Part shown: piece after piece, positions 39,300 through 47,482 of the stretch
Numbering within the stretch: position 1 is the first letter of the stretch
Layout: every line of letters begins with the position of its first letter
NCBI GenBank assembly: GCA_002013415.1
Contig: MAEX01000001.1
Span: 417,051 to 481,050, forward strand
Origin: Mycobacterium sp. D16Q14
GTDB lineage: Bacteria; Actinomycetota; Actinomycetes; Mycobacteriales; Mycobacteriaceae
DNA: 64,000 nt
Reading direction: 5' to 3'
Made by a program: the position numbers and the translations under genes
The notes under the pieces: generated by a model
Seen by the model: only the letters and a program-made list of their open reading frames with translations
Database searches by the model: none
Told to the model about the DNA's origin: nothing

Positions 39300-39935
39300 T
39301 CACCCTCGGGGACGTGCATCCACCGAGTCAAAGCCTTGCGCTGCACGCCGCTCATTCTCGTCGTGCTTGTCCACCAGCTCACGGAGCAACCGGGCATCGT
39401 TGCGCAGCGTCGCGGTCACGCCCTGCACGTTCTGCTCCAGCTTGTCGAGCGCGGTGGCCAAGCTCTTGCCGAGCGGCTGGAACACGGGCGGCACCCGACT
39501 GTCCTTGGTGTACATCCGTGCTTGCCGCCTGAATGCTTCCTCCACCTTGGCCCGCTTGGCAGGCAATTCCTGCTCGATCTCGTTGGCCTTGTCCTCCAGC
39601 TTCTGCGCAAAATCAAGCAGCCCCTCCGGGTCCGTCTTGAGCAGATCGTCGGAGCTAAAGCCGTGCGCGTTCAGGATCGCCGGGTTCGGAGCGGGCGGCT
39701 CAGGTGGTGGCTTCTCCTTGCTGGATTGGTCGATGAGCTGAACAAGGTTCTTGACCGGATTATCTGCGACCGAATTAGTGGCCAGCGTGTTGTTCAGCCA
39801 GCGTGTGGCCAAGTCAGCACGCTGCTGGGTGGGCAGGCCGTCCACCCGATCCTGCATTGCATCGAGGACCACTTTCGGTCTGAGCATGTTCTTACGGGCC
39901 AACTCCTCAATGGGCTCAGAATCGTTGCCGCTCAT
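39300..39935 (-). CDS. Helical element protein, possibly T7SS-related
   Basis: A 211-residue hydrophilic protein, mostly helical, with a Pro-rich segment near residue 75 (EKPPPEPPAPNP) and a long coiled-coil-like stretch (FAQKLEDKANEIEQELPAKR to about 190). The ATG overlaps the stop of the EspC-like gene by 4 bases (ATGA), so the two are translationally coupled. No family recognised; a role as partner of the preceding T7SS-like protein is inferred from coupling only. Confidence 0.65.
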   Translation of the reverse strand: MSGNDSEPIEELARKNMLRPKVVLDAMQDRVDGLPTQQRADLATRWLNNTLATNSVADNPVKNLVQLIDQSSKEKPPPEPPAPNPAILNAHGFSSDDLLKTDPEGLLDFAQKLEDKANEIEQELPAKRAKVEEAFRRQARMYTKDSRVPPVFQPLGKSLATALDKLEQNVQGVTATLRNDARLLRELVDKHDENERRAAQGFDSVDARPRG

Positions 39936-40207
39936 CGGGTCACGTCCTTCACGCCGTCGTATTTCCCAGCGTTCGCGGTGTCCTGCTCACTGAGCGCACT
40001 CGCTCCGGCAGCGCCCACATCCGCCACACGAGCCATCTCGCCCAACACCTTCTTGGTCTCGGACAGCGCGGTCTCCAGCAGTTCGGCATGACCCGGCCGC
40101 ATCCCCGCCGAGACCACCGTAGGCAAGGCCGTAGTGGCTGCCCGTGCGCCACTGGCCACCGCGCGGTGCACCTGGACGATGGGGTCTCCCGATGTCGCAA
40201 TACTCAT
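39932..40207 (-). CDS. EspC/WXG100-like type VII secretion protein
   Basis: A 91-residue helical protein resembling the EspC-type T7SS substrates (PF10824-like): small, Ala/Thr-rich, helix-turn-helix hairpin shape, without signal peptide. No classical W-x-G is visible, so assignment rests on length, composition and context beside an EspA-like protein. AGGAG lies 5 bases before the ATG at 40207. It is coupled to the gene that follows. Confidence 0.5.
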   Translation of the reverse strand: MSIATSGDPIVQVHRAVASGARAATTALPTVVSAGMRPGHAELLETALSETKKVLGEMARVADVGAAGASALSEQDTANAGKYDGVKDVTR

Positions 40208-40215
40208 CACTTCTC

Positions 40216-42180
40216 CTATGCTGATTGACTTTTCACGGCCCTGACGGACACGTGCTTCTCGATGGCGTAAACCACCTCATCCCAACGGCCACGGCCCATC
40301 GACTCGGCGGCATCGGAGAGATACCAGCGGCTCAGCACATCGAGGTATCCCGTGGGCTGAACGCCAACCCACCTCGCAGCCCGGAGCCGCGCGGAATCGG
40401 TGCCGAGGTCCGAGATGCCCCCGGCATTCTGGCCAAGCACAGCCAGGGCGAATGCACTCACGGCCTCCGACTCAGTCACATCATCACGACCGCGAGACAC
40501 CTTGCAGGGCAAGAGTTCACCGGCTTCCACCAACTCCTGGAATTGCTCGGCGGACTGGGAGTTCTCTCCACTGGGAACAGTGCTCAAGAGGTGCTCGATG
40601 GTCCAGCCACGCGGGATCAGGCTGGTCAGCTTCTCGACCACCATGAGGCTTCCCGGCAACTCGGAAACGGCTGGCCTGTTGGGCATCTCGTCCAGCGGGA
40701 TCACTCCCGTGGGCAGGAGGATGCCCTGCGGCCAGATGGAGATGGCGTCTGTTGTGGTGTACACCGTGCAGCTTTCTAGTCCCCGTCGAATGGTGGCGAC
40801 CGCGAGGGGCTGGCCCCAGTCGGCCTGTTCGAAGGCTTGGCGGATCGAGACCAATGCACGGTGCAGGTGAGCCTCGTCCTCGGGAAGGCTGGCGATGAAT
40901 AGTGCCGGTACTAAGGCCGTCTCGGGCTTAGGTAGGTCCAGAGGGGATAGACCGTACGTCCGCTGGAGCCATTCAGCGGTGACCAGCGGGCCGCGCGCGG
41001 GTGCTGGTGGACTCTGCTGGGCAGGTGTCTGGACTCCTGGTGCCGTGGTCGATGTTGTGCCCTGCGGTGCGGGAGCAGCCTGCACGACAGGTGGGGTGCC
41101 GAGCCCGCCGATTGGGCCGAGTCCGGGGCTCACGGGCGGCACGGGTGCCGTGCCACTGGAGCCTGGTGTGAGTCCGGTGGATGCGGGCACCTGTGGTGCC
41201 GTGCTGGCCGGTGCCGTGGGGAGCAGAGGGCCGTTGGCTGCGCTTGTGACCGCTGTAGCGATAGTCGCTGCTGCTACCGGAAGGTCAGGCAGTGGGATTG
41301 ATGGGATTGTCGGTGGGGCTAGCGACTTGGACTGGTGGTGCTGCCCGGTCGGTTGGTGTCCCTGCTGCTGGCCGGTGGGAGTGTTCGCGCCAGAAGTGCT
41401 TTGTGTGCCCGAGCCGGTCGAAGTCGAGGGGGCCGCTGTGCTAGCTCCTTGCGGAGAGATCAGGCTAGCCAGTGTGGGGTTCATCGGGTGTGGCGTGCTG
41501 GGAGTGCTAGGCGTTTCGGCGGTTGTGGTGGCCGTGGCACGAGGCATCTCAGGCAGGTGGACGGGATCGGGCGCAGGCGATTCACCCGACGCTTCCTGGT
41601 GAGCCGCCTGCTGGATGGTCGGTGCTGTCGATGCTGGCGCAGTACGGACATAAGCAGGTGTTGTTGAGGCTCCCACATCCCCATGAAGTGAGTGGCCGAT
41701 GTTGTCGAGTTCCATCTTGAGTTTTGTTGAAATACTCGCGATTTCGCCTCGATACTTTGCGGTTAGTTCTGACGATGACGGTGATACGGCAGTGCCAGTA
41801 GTCTCGCTGCTGAAGGCGTCTCGGATTTCAGATGTCCCTGCCGATACGAGATTAGCGATGTGCTTTTTGGCTCCGCGAATCTTGCCCGCCGCGTCCGTCA
41901 TCCACGCTGAGATTGCAGCGAAATTCTGGCTCTGCTCACCTAGATGTGTTGCGGCGTTCCCATATCCATCCGAAACGCTATCCGCCGCTTTACCCTTCTC
42001 ACCGGTCATCTTTCCTTCGGCGTCTGCCACCGATTGAGCCTGGGATTGCGCAGTAGTCGAGGCGTCGTCGGCCATCACCTCAGCCGAGTGGTACGCCGAC
42101 TCTGACTCGACCGGCCAGGAAGGGCCGATGAGGGCGAACGGGTCGTCGGCGGGCTTCTCAACATCAAGCTGTGGGGCCAT
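40216..42180 (-). CDS. Large T7SS-associated protein, Rv3899c-like C-terminus
   Basis: A 654-residue protein. Residues 1-200 are an Ala/Ser-rich helical unit (SAYHSAEVMADDASTTAQSQ and following) like the N-terminal pairs of long T7SS proteins. Residues about 200-425 are low-complexity Pro/Ala/Thr/Gly. The conserved C-terminal domain (about 430-654: TAEWLQRTYGLSPLDLP, SIWPQGILLPTGVIPLDEM, LIPRGWTIEHLLSTVP) resembles the DUF5632/DUF5631 pair of Rv3899c, a conserved gene in the M. tuberculosis ESX-2 region (tentative). The ATG at 42180 lies 4 bases after the lipoprotein stop. Role unknown. Confidence 0.55.
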   Translation of the reverse strand: MAPQLDVEKPADDPFALIGPSWPVESESAYHSAEVMADDASTTAQSQAQSVADAEGKMTGEKGKAADSVSDGYGNAATHLGEQSQNFAAISAWMTDAAGKIRGAKKHIANLVSAGTSEIRDAFSSETTGTAVSPSSSELTAKYRGEIASISTKLKMELDNIGHSLHGDVGASTTPAYVRTAPASTAPTIQQAAHQEASGESPAPDPVHLPEMPRATATTTAETPSTPSTPHPMNPTLASLISPQGASTAAPSTSTGSGTQSTSGANTPTGQQQGHQPTGQHHQSKSLAPPTIPSIPLPDLPVAAATIATAVTSAANGPLLPTAPASTAPQVPASTGLTPGSSGTAPVPPVSPGLGPIGGLGTPPVVQAAPAPQGTTSTTAPGVQTPAQQSPPAPARGPLVTAEWLQRTYGLSPLDLPKPETALVPALFIASLPEDEAHLHRALVSIRQAFEQADWGQPLAVATIRRGLESCTVYTTTDAISIWPQGILLPTGVIPLDEMPNRPAVSELPGSLMVVEKLTSLIPRGWTIEHLLSTVPSGENSQSAEQFQELVEAGELLPCKVSRGRDDVTESEAVSAFALAVLGQNAGGISDLGTDSARLRAARWVGVQPTGYLDVLSRWYLSDAAESMGRGRWDEVVYAIEKHVSVRAVKSQSA

Positions 42181-42184
42181 GTTT

Positions 42185-42688
42185 CTACGAACATCCTTCG
42201 GGATAAGTCTTGTCGATGGGATTTGAAACGTCATGCCCTGCTTGAAGTTCATCGCGCACGTGACTCACGTACCGTTTGAATCCCTCCAGCATTGAGTCAT
42301 CCCCCGGAGCATTCGCCGAAATGATGTCCGCGCGTGCTGCGAGAAGTTCCTGAGTAACCCAACCCAACTTGACCCTTACCCACTCTTCGGTCGCGGGACT
42401 CTTCACACCGCCGAGAATGTCCGACACTGTTGATTCCGTTGGCAGTTCGATTCCAGGCGGTACAGCCCCGCCATTGCGCTTAATCGGCGGCTTCGGGCAC
42501 TCAGGCATCGGGTGACTCGCCCACACGGCGCTCACGTCCACCAGCGTCTGAGTCGATGTCGTGGCGCTGGTGTCCCCCATCTGACTCGATGCCGTGGTGG
42601 CCGTCGAGCATCCGGCCACCCCGAGGGACACCGCGATGGCCATGACGGCGAGTTTCGTTGCGCCCGGTCGAGATTCCGATTTCACCAT
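42185..42688 (-). CDS. Element lipoprotein A
   Basis: A 167-residue lipoprotein: basic N-terminus, hydrophobic MAIAVSLGVAGC lipobox with Cys27, then a Thr/Ser-rich linker and a globular part containing MPECPKPPIKRNG and LEGFKRYVSHVRDELQAGHD. Nine bases separate it from lipoprotein B. Part of the leftward transfer/T7SS-like operon. No family recognised; surface or envelope placement is inferred from the lipobox. Confidence 0.7.
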   Translation of the reverse strand: MVKSESRPGATKLAVMAIAVSLGVAGCSTATTASSQMGDTSATTSTQTLVDVSAVWASHPMPECPKPPIKRNGGAVPPGIELPTESTVSDILGGVKSPATEEWVRVKLGWVTQELLAARADIISANAPGDDSMLEGFKRYVSHVRDELQAGHDVSNPIDKTYPEGCS

Positions 42689-42697
42689 GAGAACAGG

Positions 42698-43027
42698 CTA
42701 CTTCGTCCGTATCTCTCCAGTAGACCAGTCTCCTGGCCCTGGAATGAGGGTGCCTGCCGGGGGCGAGCCCGCCACCAGACCGCACCCGGTGGTGTCCCCA
42801 TGAGGAGTCCAGATGCACACTGGCGCAGGCCCATGAGTCGGCAGGCACTCAGTTTCTGCGTACACACGCGCCTGGCCCTCCACACAGCCTTGAGTCAGTG
42901 CGGGGCTGGCGCTCGGCTGATCGGCCGGACTCGTGGTCGTGTTAGGCGTGGGCTGCTCGTCCTGCCCAGTGCACGCGGCACTGAGCAGGACGAGCATCGT
43001 GACGGGCACGACAACAAGGACTTTCAT
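42698..43027 (-). CDS. Element lipoprotein B
   Basis: A 109-residue lipoprotein: VVVPVTMLVLLSAAC lipobox with Cys19, a short acidic/Thr/Pro linker, then a Cys-rich mature part with four Cys residues. Its ATG overlaps the stop of lipoprotein C (TGATG), indicating coupled translation. No family recognised. Confidence 0.7.
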   Translation of the reverse strand: MKVLVVVPVTMLVLLSAACTGQDEQPTPNTTTSPADQPSASPALTQGCVEGQARVYAETECLPTHGPAPVCIWTPHGDTTGCGLVAGSPPAGTLIPGPGDWSTGEIRTK

Positions 43028-43521
43028 CACTTCTGCACCCACCGAATCTCGAAACCGGGCTGGGGTTTCCCGCCGAGAGCCAGGCCGCTTCCGGCCTGAT
43101 CCTGATTCGCACGGTAGACCTGTTCGGCAACCCGGCCCCGGAACCGCTCGATGAGAGCCGTGCGATGATCAGCGGGAGCCGCGTCGATAGTCCGGGTACC
43201 CAAAGTGACGAGATTGGCGATGCGCCATTCAGCCCCTTCGGCTTTGCGGCGGGCGTCGTACACGATCCTCCGGGCCTGCTCGGGGCTCACGCCTGCGCCC
43301 GGCTCACTAGTGAGCATCACCGTGCAGTGATCATCAGTCTTGAGAGTAGATCCAAGACGCAAGTCATATGGATCAGGGGCGCTCGAATGCTGACACGGCT
43401 CCTCCATCGGGAACCGACCCTTCTGATCCAATTCGGAGTCCGTGTCCGAGGAACTGCACGCAGACAGACCGACCGCGATGGTCGCGGCTGCTACTGCTCC
43501 AATAACCTTGTAGTGCTTCAT
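43027..43521 (-). CDS. Element lipoprotein C
   Basis: A 164-residue lipoprotein: VIGAVAAATIAVGLSAC lipobox with Cys22, an acidic spacer, then a domain with paired Cys (PCQHSSAP; HCTVMLTSE) and a C-terminal VAEQVYRANQDQAGSG. Three lipoproteins in a row in this operon suggest envelope-exposed components of the transfer or secretion machinery (inference). Confidence 0.7.
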   Translation of the reverse strand: MKHYKVIGAVAAATIAVGLSACSSSDTDSELDQKGRFPMEEPCQHSSAPDPYDLRLGSTLKTDDHCTVMLTSEPGAGVSPEQARRIVYDARRKAEGAEWRIANLVTLGTRTIDAAPADHRTALIERFRGRVAEQVYRANQDQAGSGLALGGKPQPGFEIRWVQK

Positions 43522-43561
43522 TGTTCTTCCCTGTCCTTGTGTTTAACTTCGGATGCTTCTC

Positions 43562-44209
43562 TCACGACCCCTGCTGCTGCTGCTGTTGCTGGCGCAGTGA
43601 ACTCAGCAGATTCCCAACGGGAGGTGCGGGTGCGGGTGCGGGCTCGGGTGCAGCGACTACCGGCGTGACCGGCTCGTCGTAGTCGTCCCACTCATCGGGC
43701 TCGTCATGGTCCGGGTAATCCTCCACAGGCTCAGGGGATTTCAGCGATTCGCCCGCGTCCTGGCGGGCCAGGTTGTCTGCCAGGACGCGGTGATAATGCT
43801 CCGCTGTATCCAACCGGACTTCAAACTTGGCATCAGCAGGAACCAGCTCATACCACACCTCAGCGGGGCTGCTGGCCATCCCCTCTTGCACAGCCAGGCG
43901 TACAGCCTTCTCTTTGCGCTCCAACGCCTGATAGCCGGTAATGATGCCCAGCTCGACATCACGGTCGGCCCGCTGAGCCATTTTCATGGCACCCACCGCC
44001 AAGCCGGGTTTCCACGTCACCACGGCTGCGACTGCCATCAGCGCAATGCCGAGCAGCATCACTCCAATGCCCGCGTACAGGAAGATGACCCCACCGCTCT
44101 TAATCCCGACGAGGTGCCCGAGCAAGAAGATGCCGATACCGCCGAACACACACCACTCGCCCTTCCCTCCGATGGCGTTGCCACGCTTCAATTCGGATGT
44201 TTCCTTCAT
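43562..44209 (-). CDS. Two-helix membrane protein with Pro/Gln tail
   Basis: A 215-residue protein. Two membrane helices (WCVFGGIGIFLLGHLVGI; FLYAGIGVMLLGIALMAVAA) lie within residues 18-65, followed by a helical cytoplasmic part (MKMAQRADRDVELGIITGYQ) and a disordered tail with VAAPEPAPAPAPP and a final run of seven Gln. The ATG at 44209 has TAGGAGGAATC directly upstream. Location between RuvC-like and lipoprotein genes points to a structural membrane role in transfer. No family recognised. Confidence 0.65.
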   Translation of the reverse strand: MKETSELKRGNAIGGKGEWCVFGGIGIFLLGHLVGIKSGGVIFLYAGIGVMLLGIALMAVAAVVTWKPGLAVGAMKMAQRADRDVELGIITGYQALERKEKAVRLAVQEGMASSPAEVWYELVPADAKFEVRLDTAEHYHRVLADNLARQDAGESLKSPEPVEDYPDHDEPDEWDDYDEPVTPVVAAPEPAPAPAPPVGNLLSSLRQQQQQQQGS

Positions 44210-44217
44210 GATTCCTC

Positions 44218-44826
44218 CTATACCGCTTCGATTTTCGTCGTCTCTGGTAAGTGCCAACCGCTGGGCAGCACCATCGGCGCGAGAGCTTTCATCCGCGTCT
44301 CCGTGACCGGCATGGAGGTTGGGATTCCCGCCGCCATGGCTCCGGCAGCGGCCAGTGCCACCGTGCTCATCCGGTAAGGCTCAGCGCGGTTCTGCACGCC
44401 CGGCCAAACGTCGTGCACCGCCCGGTCAAGGTCCACATAGCTTCGCTTGCCGATTGCGCCGCGCCCGGTCAGCCACTTCTGTGCTGTCGCTGGAGCACAT
44501 TCCGCGACCGGGATTCCCGCGTCCAAGAGCTTCGACGTGATGGACCACCAGAGCGCCGCTCGACGGCCACCACTCGGGTCGTAGTTCATATCCCCGAACG
44601 TGAGCTTGGACATCACCACAAGCGTTGGCAGTCCTTTAGTCAGCACGGCGTCGAGCACCATCTCGGCGGTGCTCTCCGTGCGAGTTCTGGTGGCCGCGAG
44701 GGAGTAATCCTTGCCGGACGGAGGTGCCACGATGAGCCCTGTCGAAGGGACGGGCTCTCCTTCGGCGATCCGGGCGATGGACACGGCGGTGACCGTCACA
44801 TCCAGAGCAATCACACTGCGGGACAT
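44218..44826 (-). CDS. RuvC-like protein, degenerate active site
   Basis: A 202-residue protein with the RNase-H/RuvC pattern: VIALDVTVTAVSIARI at the N-terminus (Asp9 as the first acidic residue), ALWWSITSKLLDAGIPVAECAPATAQKWLTGRG and GKRSYVDLDRAVHDVW, resembling the RuvC stretch that recognises the junction. The second acidic residue is not in place (VVMSKLT), and the final DAADAL-type motif is replaced by YRMSTVALAAAGAM. It may be a non-catalytic paralogue. It follows the DNA pump gene by 5 bases. Branched-DNA binding in transfer is an inference. Confidence 0.5.
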   Translation of the reverse strand: MSRSVIALDVTVTAVSIARIAEGEPVPSTGLIVAPPSGKDYSLAATRTRTESTAEMVLDAVLTKGLPTLVVMSKLTFGDMNYDPSGGRRAALWWSITSKLLDAGIPVAECAPATAQKWLTGRGAIGKRSYVDLDRAVHDVWPGVQNRAEPYRMSTVALAAAGAMAAGIPTSMPVTETRMKALAPMVLPSGWHLPETTKIEAV

Positions 44827-44831
44827 GACAC

Positions 44832-47030
44832 TCACCACCCGTCCAGGTCGGTGCGCAGCGCAGGCCGCGAGGTCTCGGTTTCTGTCACGAGGGTGTCTTC
44901 CTTCTTCTCGGGAGGTGCAGGACGCACGGGTGTGCGTGGTGCAGGCTTGGGTGGTGCCGGTTTGGGTGCCGGGATGGGTTCGTCAGTGAAATCCAGGACT
45001 GGTGTGGCGATGCTGCTGGCGGTCTGCGCACCGAGCCAGTGCGGACTCAGCGGGTCGCACTTCTCCCTGCCGGGCAGCAGAGAACCGTCACGGTCGGTCA
45101 GCGGGATGACCGGGGTCTGGGCGACCTGCTCCAGTTCACCGTCCGACCAGGCGGGTGACGTGGCCTGGATGCCGAGACGCGGCGCAAGCCACGGAACTGA
45201 TGCGCTGACCGGCTCCCACTGCTCCCACTCGGCGCGCACCTCGGCGGTCGGTGGAGCGACTTTCGGGTCGGCGCGGGGGTCGAGCGAAGTGGTGCCGGGA
45301 CTCCACCCGTACAGCGACTGGAAGATGATGACTTTCTTGCTCAGCTCGTCACCCGTCATGCCGCGCCCCTTGTGGCCGACCAGGCGAGGACCAAGTTGTG
45401 CGGCCCGCTCGCGGGTAGCCGCACCGAAAGCGTTGTTCAAAGTCTCCGAATCATCGGGATTGCCGAGTGCCACGGCCATCGAGATGTTCGCCTGCCACGA
45501 GCCAGGAATGCTGGCCGGGTCGGACTGCTCTTTGCGCACGGTCTGCGTGGAGAGCACGACGTGAATGCGGGTCTCGCGCGCCACACGGAGCAGGGAATCC
45601 ACGAGCAGCCGGAACCATTTCAGTCCCTTGGTTCCGTATTGGCTGAGGATTCCCATGCCCAGGTATCCGAACTCATCGAGCACCACGGCGATAGGCGGGA
45701 AGTCGAACGCCGAACCGCCTTTACCTTCGCGCTTGGCTTGCGCGGCTGCGGCAATGCGCCGGTCCATCTCGGCTTTCACCGCTGCCAGCATCACCACCAG
45801 CTGGCCGGTGTCCGTGGCGACCATCTGAATTCCCGGCAGCCCTTCCAAACCTGCGAAATCAGACGGCTTGCCGGAGGCGACGAACAGTCGCCAGCCACCA
45901 CCGGCATCCTGCCCGGTACGCGGATCGCGGTACCCGGTACGCAACATTTCAATCTGAGTACGCACCCAGACGGACTTACCGCCGCCCGTGCCGCCCACGA
46001 CGAAAGCGTGCGGATAGTCGGTGAGCGGAAAGGTCAGCCATTGGCCTCGCGCATCTACCCCGAGTGCCCATTCGGCGGCGTGATAGCGAGAAATTGCCTC
46101 TGCTACCGAACGCACTGGAGCACTCGGCGCGCTCGGTGCCAAGGCTTTCGGGAACACGTCAGGAGCGTCCTCGAAATGCAGCTCGACAGTGCCGCCGCGA
46201 CCGTCCAGGATGCGCAGGTTTTCGGAGTTCATGCCTGCCGCTGAGAAGCCGGACCGCAGCGCGGCAAGACCGCGTGCCCACTTGTCGGCTGAATCGCCGG
46301 GCCGGTGCGCGAACCGCAGAATGAGTCCGTTCTCATCAATCGTGGCTGCCACCAAAACAGGCACGTCGATGATCGTCAACTTGCGTTCGTAGATGCCGTA
46401 CTCGCCCTGGATCGACTCGGGGCGGGTGTCTGCCGGAGCCACACCAGCAGCCTCCAAAAGCCGGGAGAACCAGTTGTCGTCGCGGACCTTTTCCAGCATC
46501 TCGTACCGTGCCAGGTCGGGAATCAGGCTCTCCACCTGATCGGACCAACCAACGAACGCTGGCTCACTCGCCAGCGCGGGATTCTCCCGGCGAATCACGG
46601 CGCTGATGATGTTGTCCTGGCTAATTCCACCACCGGGCATCAGCGTCAGCACCGGCCCCGGTGCGGAGGAGTTCAAACCCAGCAGGGAAGCCAGGCTCGG
46701 CGGCGGCGAGCTGCGCCAGTGCATCAACCAGATCGGCCCCGCCCCATGCGATCCGCCCCGGCGCACGGTGCGCGGTGCGGTGAGGAGCCGCTTCTCTTCG
46801 TCGCCCCACACCTTGTCGCACTCAGCCACTTTGCGGTTGCGTTCCGTCTCGGCTTTGAGCGCGATGCCCTCCAGCTTGTCCTGGACGTTCTCGCGTTCGA
46901 TTTGCGCGCGTTGCGCATCGACACGGGCGATGTTGGCGTTCTGGTTCGCGACGCGAACGTTGTTCTGCCGGATGAACGTTTCATGCTTCTCGCGTTTGCG
47001 GGCCTCGTAGGCGCGCTTGTTGCTGGCCAT
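44832..47030 (-). CDS. FtsK/TraB-like hexameric DNA translocase
   Basis: A 732-residue ATPase. An N-terminal coiled coil (EARKREKHETFIRQNNVRVA and on, about residues 1-85) precedes the FtsK/SpoIIIE-type motor: Walker A VVGGTGGGKSVWVRTQ (about 343-358), Walker B IAVVLDEFGYL (about 445) and the sensor region HVVLSTQTVRKEQ. The C-terminal 130 residues are Pro-rich (PAPKPAPPKPAPRTPVRPAP). This is the type used by actinobacterial elements to move double-stranded DNA without a relaxase. The ATG at 47030 overlaps the stop of the upstream gene (TGATG). A T7SS EccC is less likely because a single motor domain is present. Confidence 0.82.
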   Translation of the reverse strand: MASNKRAYEARKREKHETFIRQNNVRVANQNANIARVDAQRAQIERENVQDKLEGIALKAETERNRKVAECDKVWGDEEKRLLTAPRTVRRGGSHGAGPIWLMHWRSSPPPSLASLLGLNSSAPGPVLTLMPGGGISQDNIISAVIRRENPALASEPAFVGWSDQVESLIPDLARYEMLEKVRDDNWFSRLLEAAGVAPADTRPESIQGEYGIYERKLTIIDVPVLVAATIDENGLILRFAHRPGDSADKWARGLAALRSGFSAAGMNSENLRILDGRGGTVELHFEDAPDVFPKALAPSAPSAPVRSVAEAISRYHAAEWALGVDARGQWLTFPLTDYPHAFVVGGTGGGKSVWVRTQIEMLRTGYRDPRTGQDAGGGWRLFVASGKPSDFAGLEGLPGIQMVATDTGQLVVMLAAVKAEMDRRIAAAAQAKREGKGGSAFDFPPIAVVLDEFGYLGMGILSQYGTKGLKWFRLLVDSLLRVARETRIHVVLSTQTVRKEQSDPASIPGSWQANISMAVALGNPDDSETLNNAFGAATRERAAQLGPRLVGHKGRGMTGDELSKKVIIFQSLYGWSPGTTSLDPRADPKVAPPTAEVRAEWEQWEPVSASVPWLAPRLGIQATSPAWSDGELEQVAQTPVIPLTDRDGSLLPGREKCDPLSPHWLGAQTASSIATPVLDFTDEPIPAPKPAPPKPAPRTPVRPAPPEKKEDTLVTETETSRPALRTDLDGW

Positions 47031-47383
47031 CACGAAATCCCGTTCTGGGCCTGCTCGGCCTGCACGCGCTCAGTAGCGCGCTGCACTGCCGCCTTGCCGC
47101 GCTTGTCCGCTTTCTTGACAGCGGCGCGTGTCAAGCGCCGCTCGGCGTCCTCGGCATCGGCCATGGCGTTACGGCTTTCGTACCGGGCGTCAGCCCACTC
47201 AGTGGGCTGGACGGGCGCGGCGGGGGTGATCCGGCGCTGGGCATTGGCATGGCTCTGGTAGGCCGCATATCCGAGGGCTCCGGCAATGATCAAGAGCAAG
47301 AGGCCGAGGATGGCGCTCCAATAAACCATGCTGGCGAGGCCCAGGATGCCGAGGATAATCGCCATCGGCACAAGCTTTTTCAT
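47030..47383 (-). CDS. Two-helix membrane protein, first gene of transfer operon
   Basis: A 117-residue protein: two N-terminal helices (MAIILGILGLASMVYWS; ILGLLLLIIAGALGYAAYQS), then a charged helical tail (DAEDAERRLTRAAVKKADKR). GGGAGGTTCGG precedes the ATG. It is translationally coupled to the FtsK-like gene, as small Spd-like membrane proteins are in Streptomyces elements. A promoter lies upstream at 47453-47482. Confidence 0.7.
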   Translation of the reverse strand: MKKLVPMAIILGILGLASMVYWSAILGLLLLIIAGALGYAAYQSHANAQRRITPAAPVQPTEWADARYESRNAMADAEDAERRLTRAAVKKADKRGKAAVQRATERVQAEQAQNGIS

Positions 47384-47398
47384 CCGAACCTCCCTTCC

Positions 47399-47412
47399 TA
47401 GAGCTAGCTCTA
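47399..47412. promoter_or_regulatory. Operator candidate of the transfer operon
   Basis: TAGAGCTAGCTCTA is a perfect 14-base palindrome between the transfer-operon promoter and its first gene. A KorA-like repressor could act here. Confidence 0.55.
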
Positions 47413-47452
47413 CGGGGCAGACCGCTTGCGGGCTGATCCGGAGCTAATTGGG

Positions 47453-47482
47453 ATTTTAATACCGGTCGATTTGCCCTGTCAA
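47453..47482 (-). promoter_or_regulatory. Sigma-70-type promoter of the transfer operon
   Basis: On the minus strand, TTGACA (47482-47477), an 18-base spacer and TAAAAT (47458-47453), 70 bases upstream of the first transfer gene. The -35 is perfect and the -10 differs at one position from TATAAT. Confidence 0.65.

Noticed and set aside
39051..40091. 346-codon plus-strand open frame
   Set aside because: Antisense to three minus-strand genes with good starts and coupling; no recognisable domain.
44251..45564. 437-codon plus-strand open frame
   Set aside because: Antisense to the RuvC-like and FtsK-like genes.
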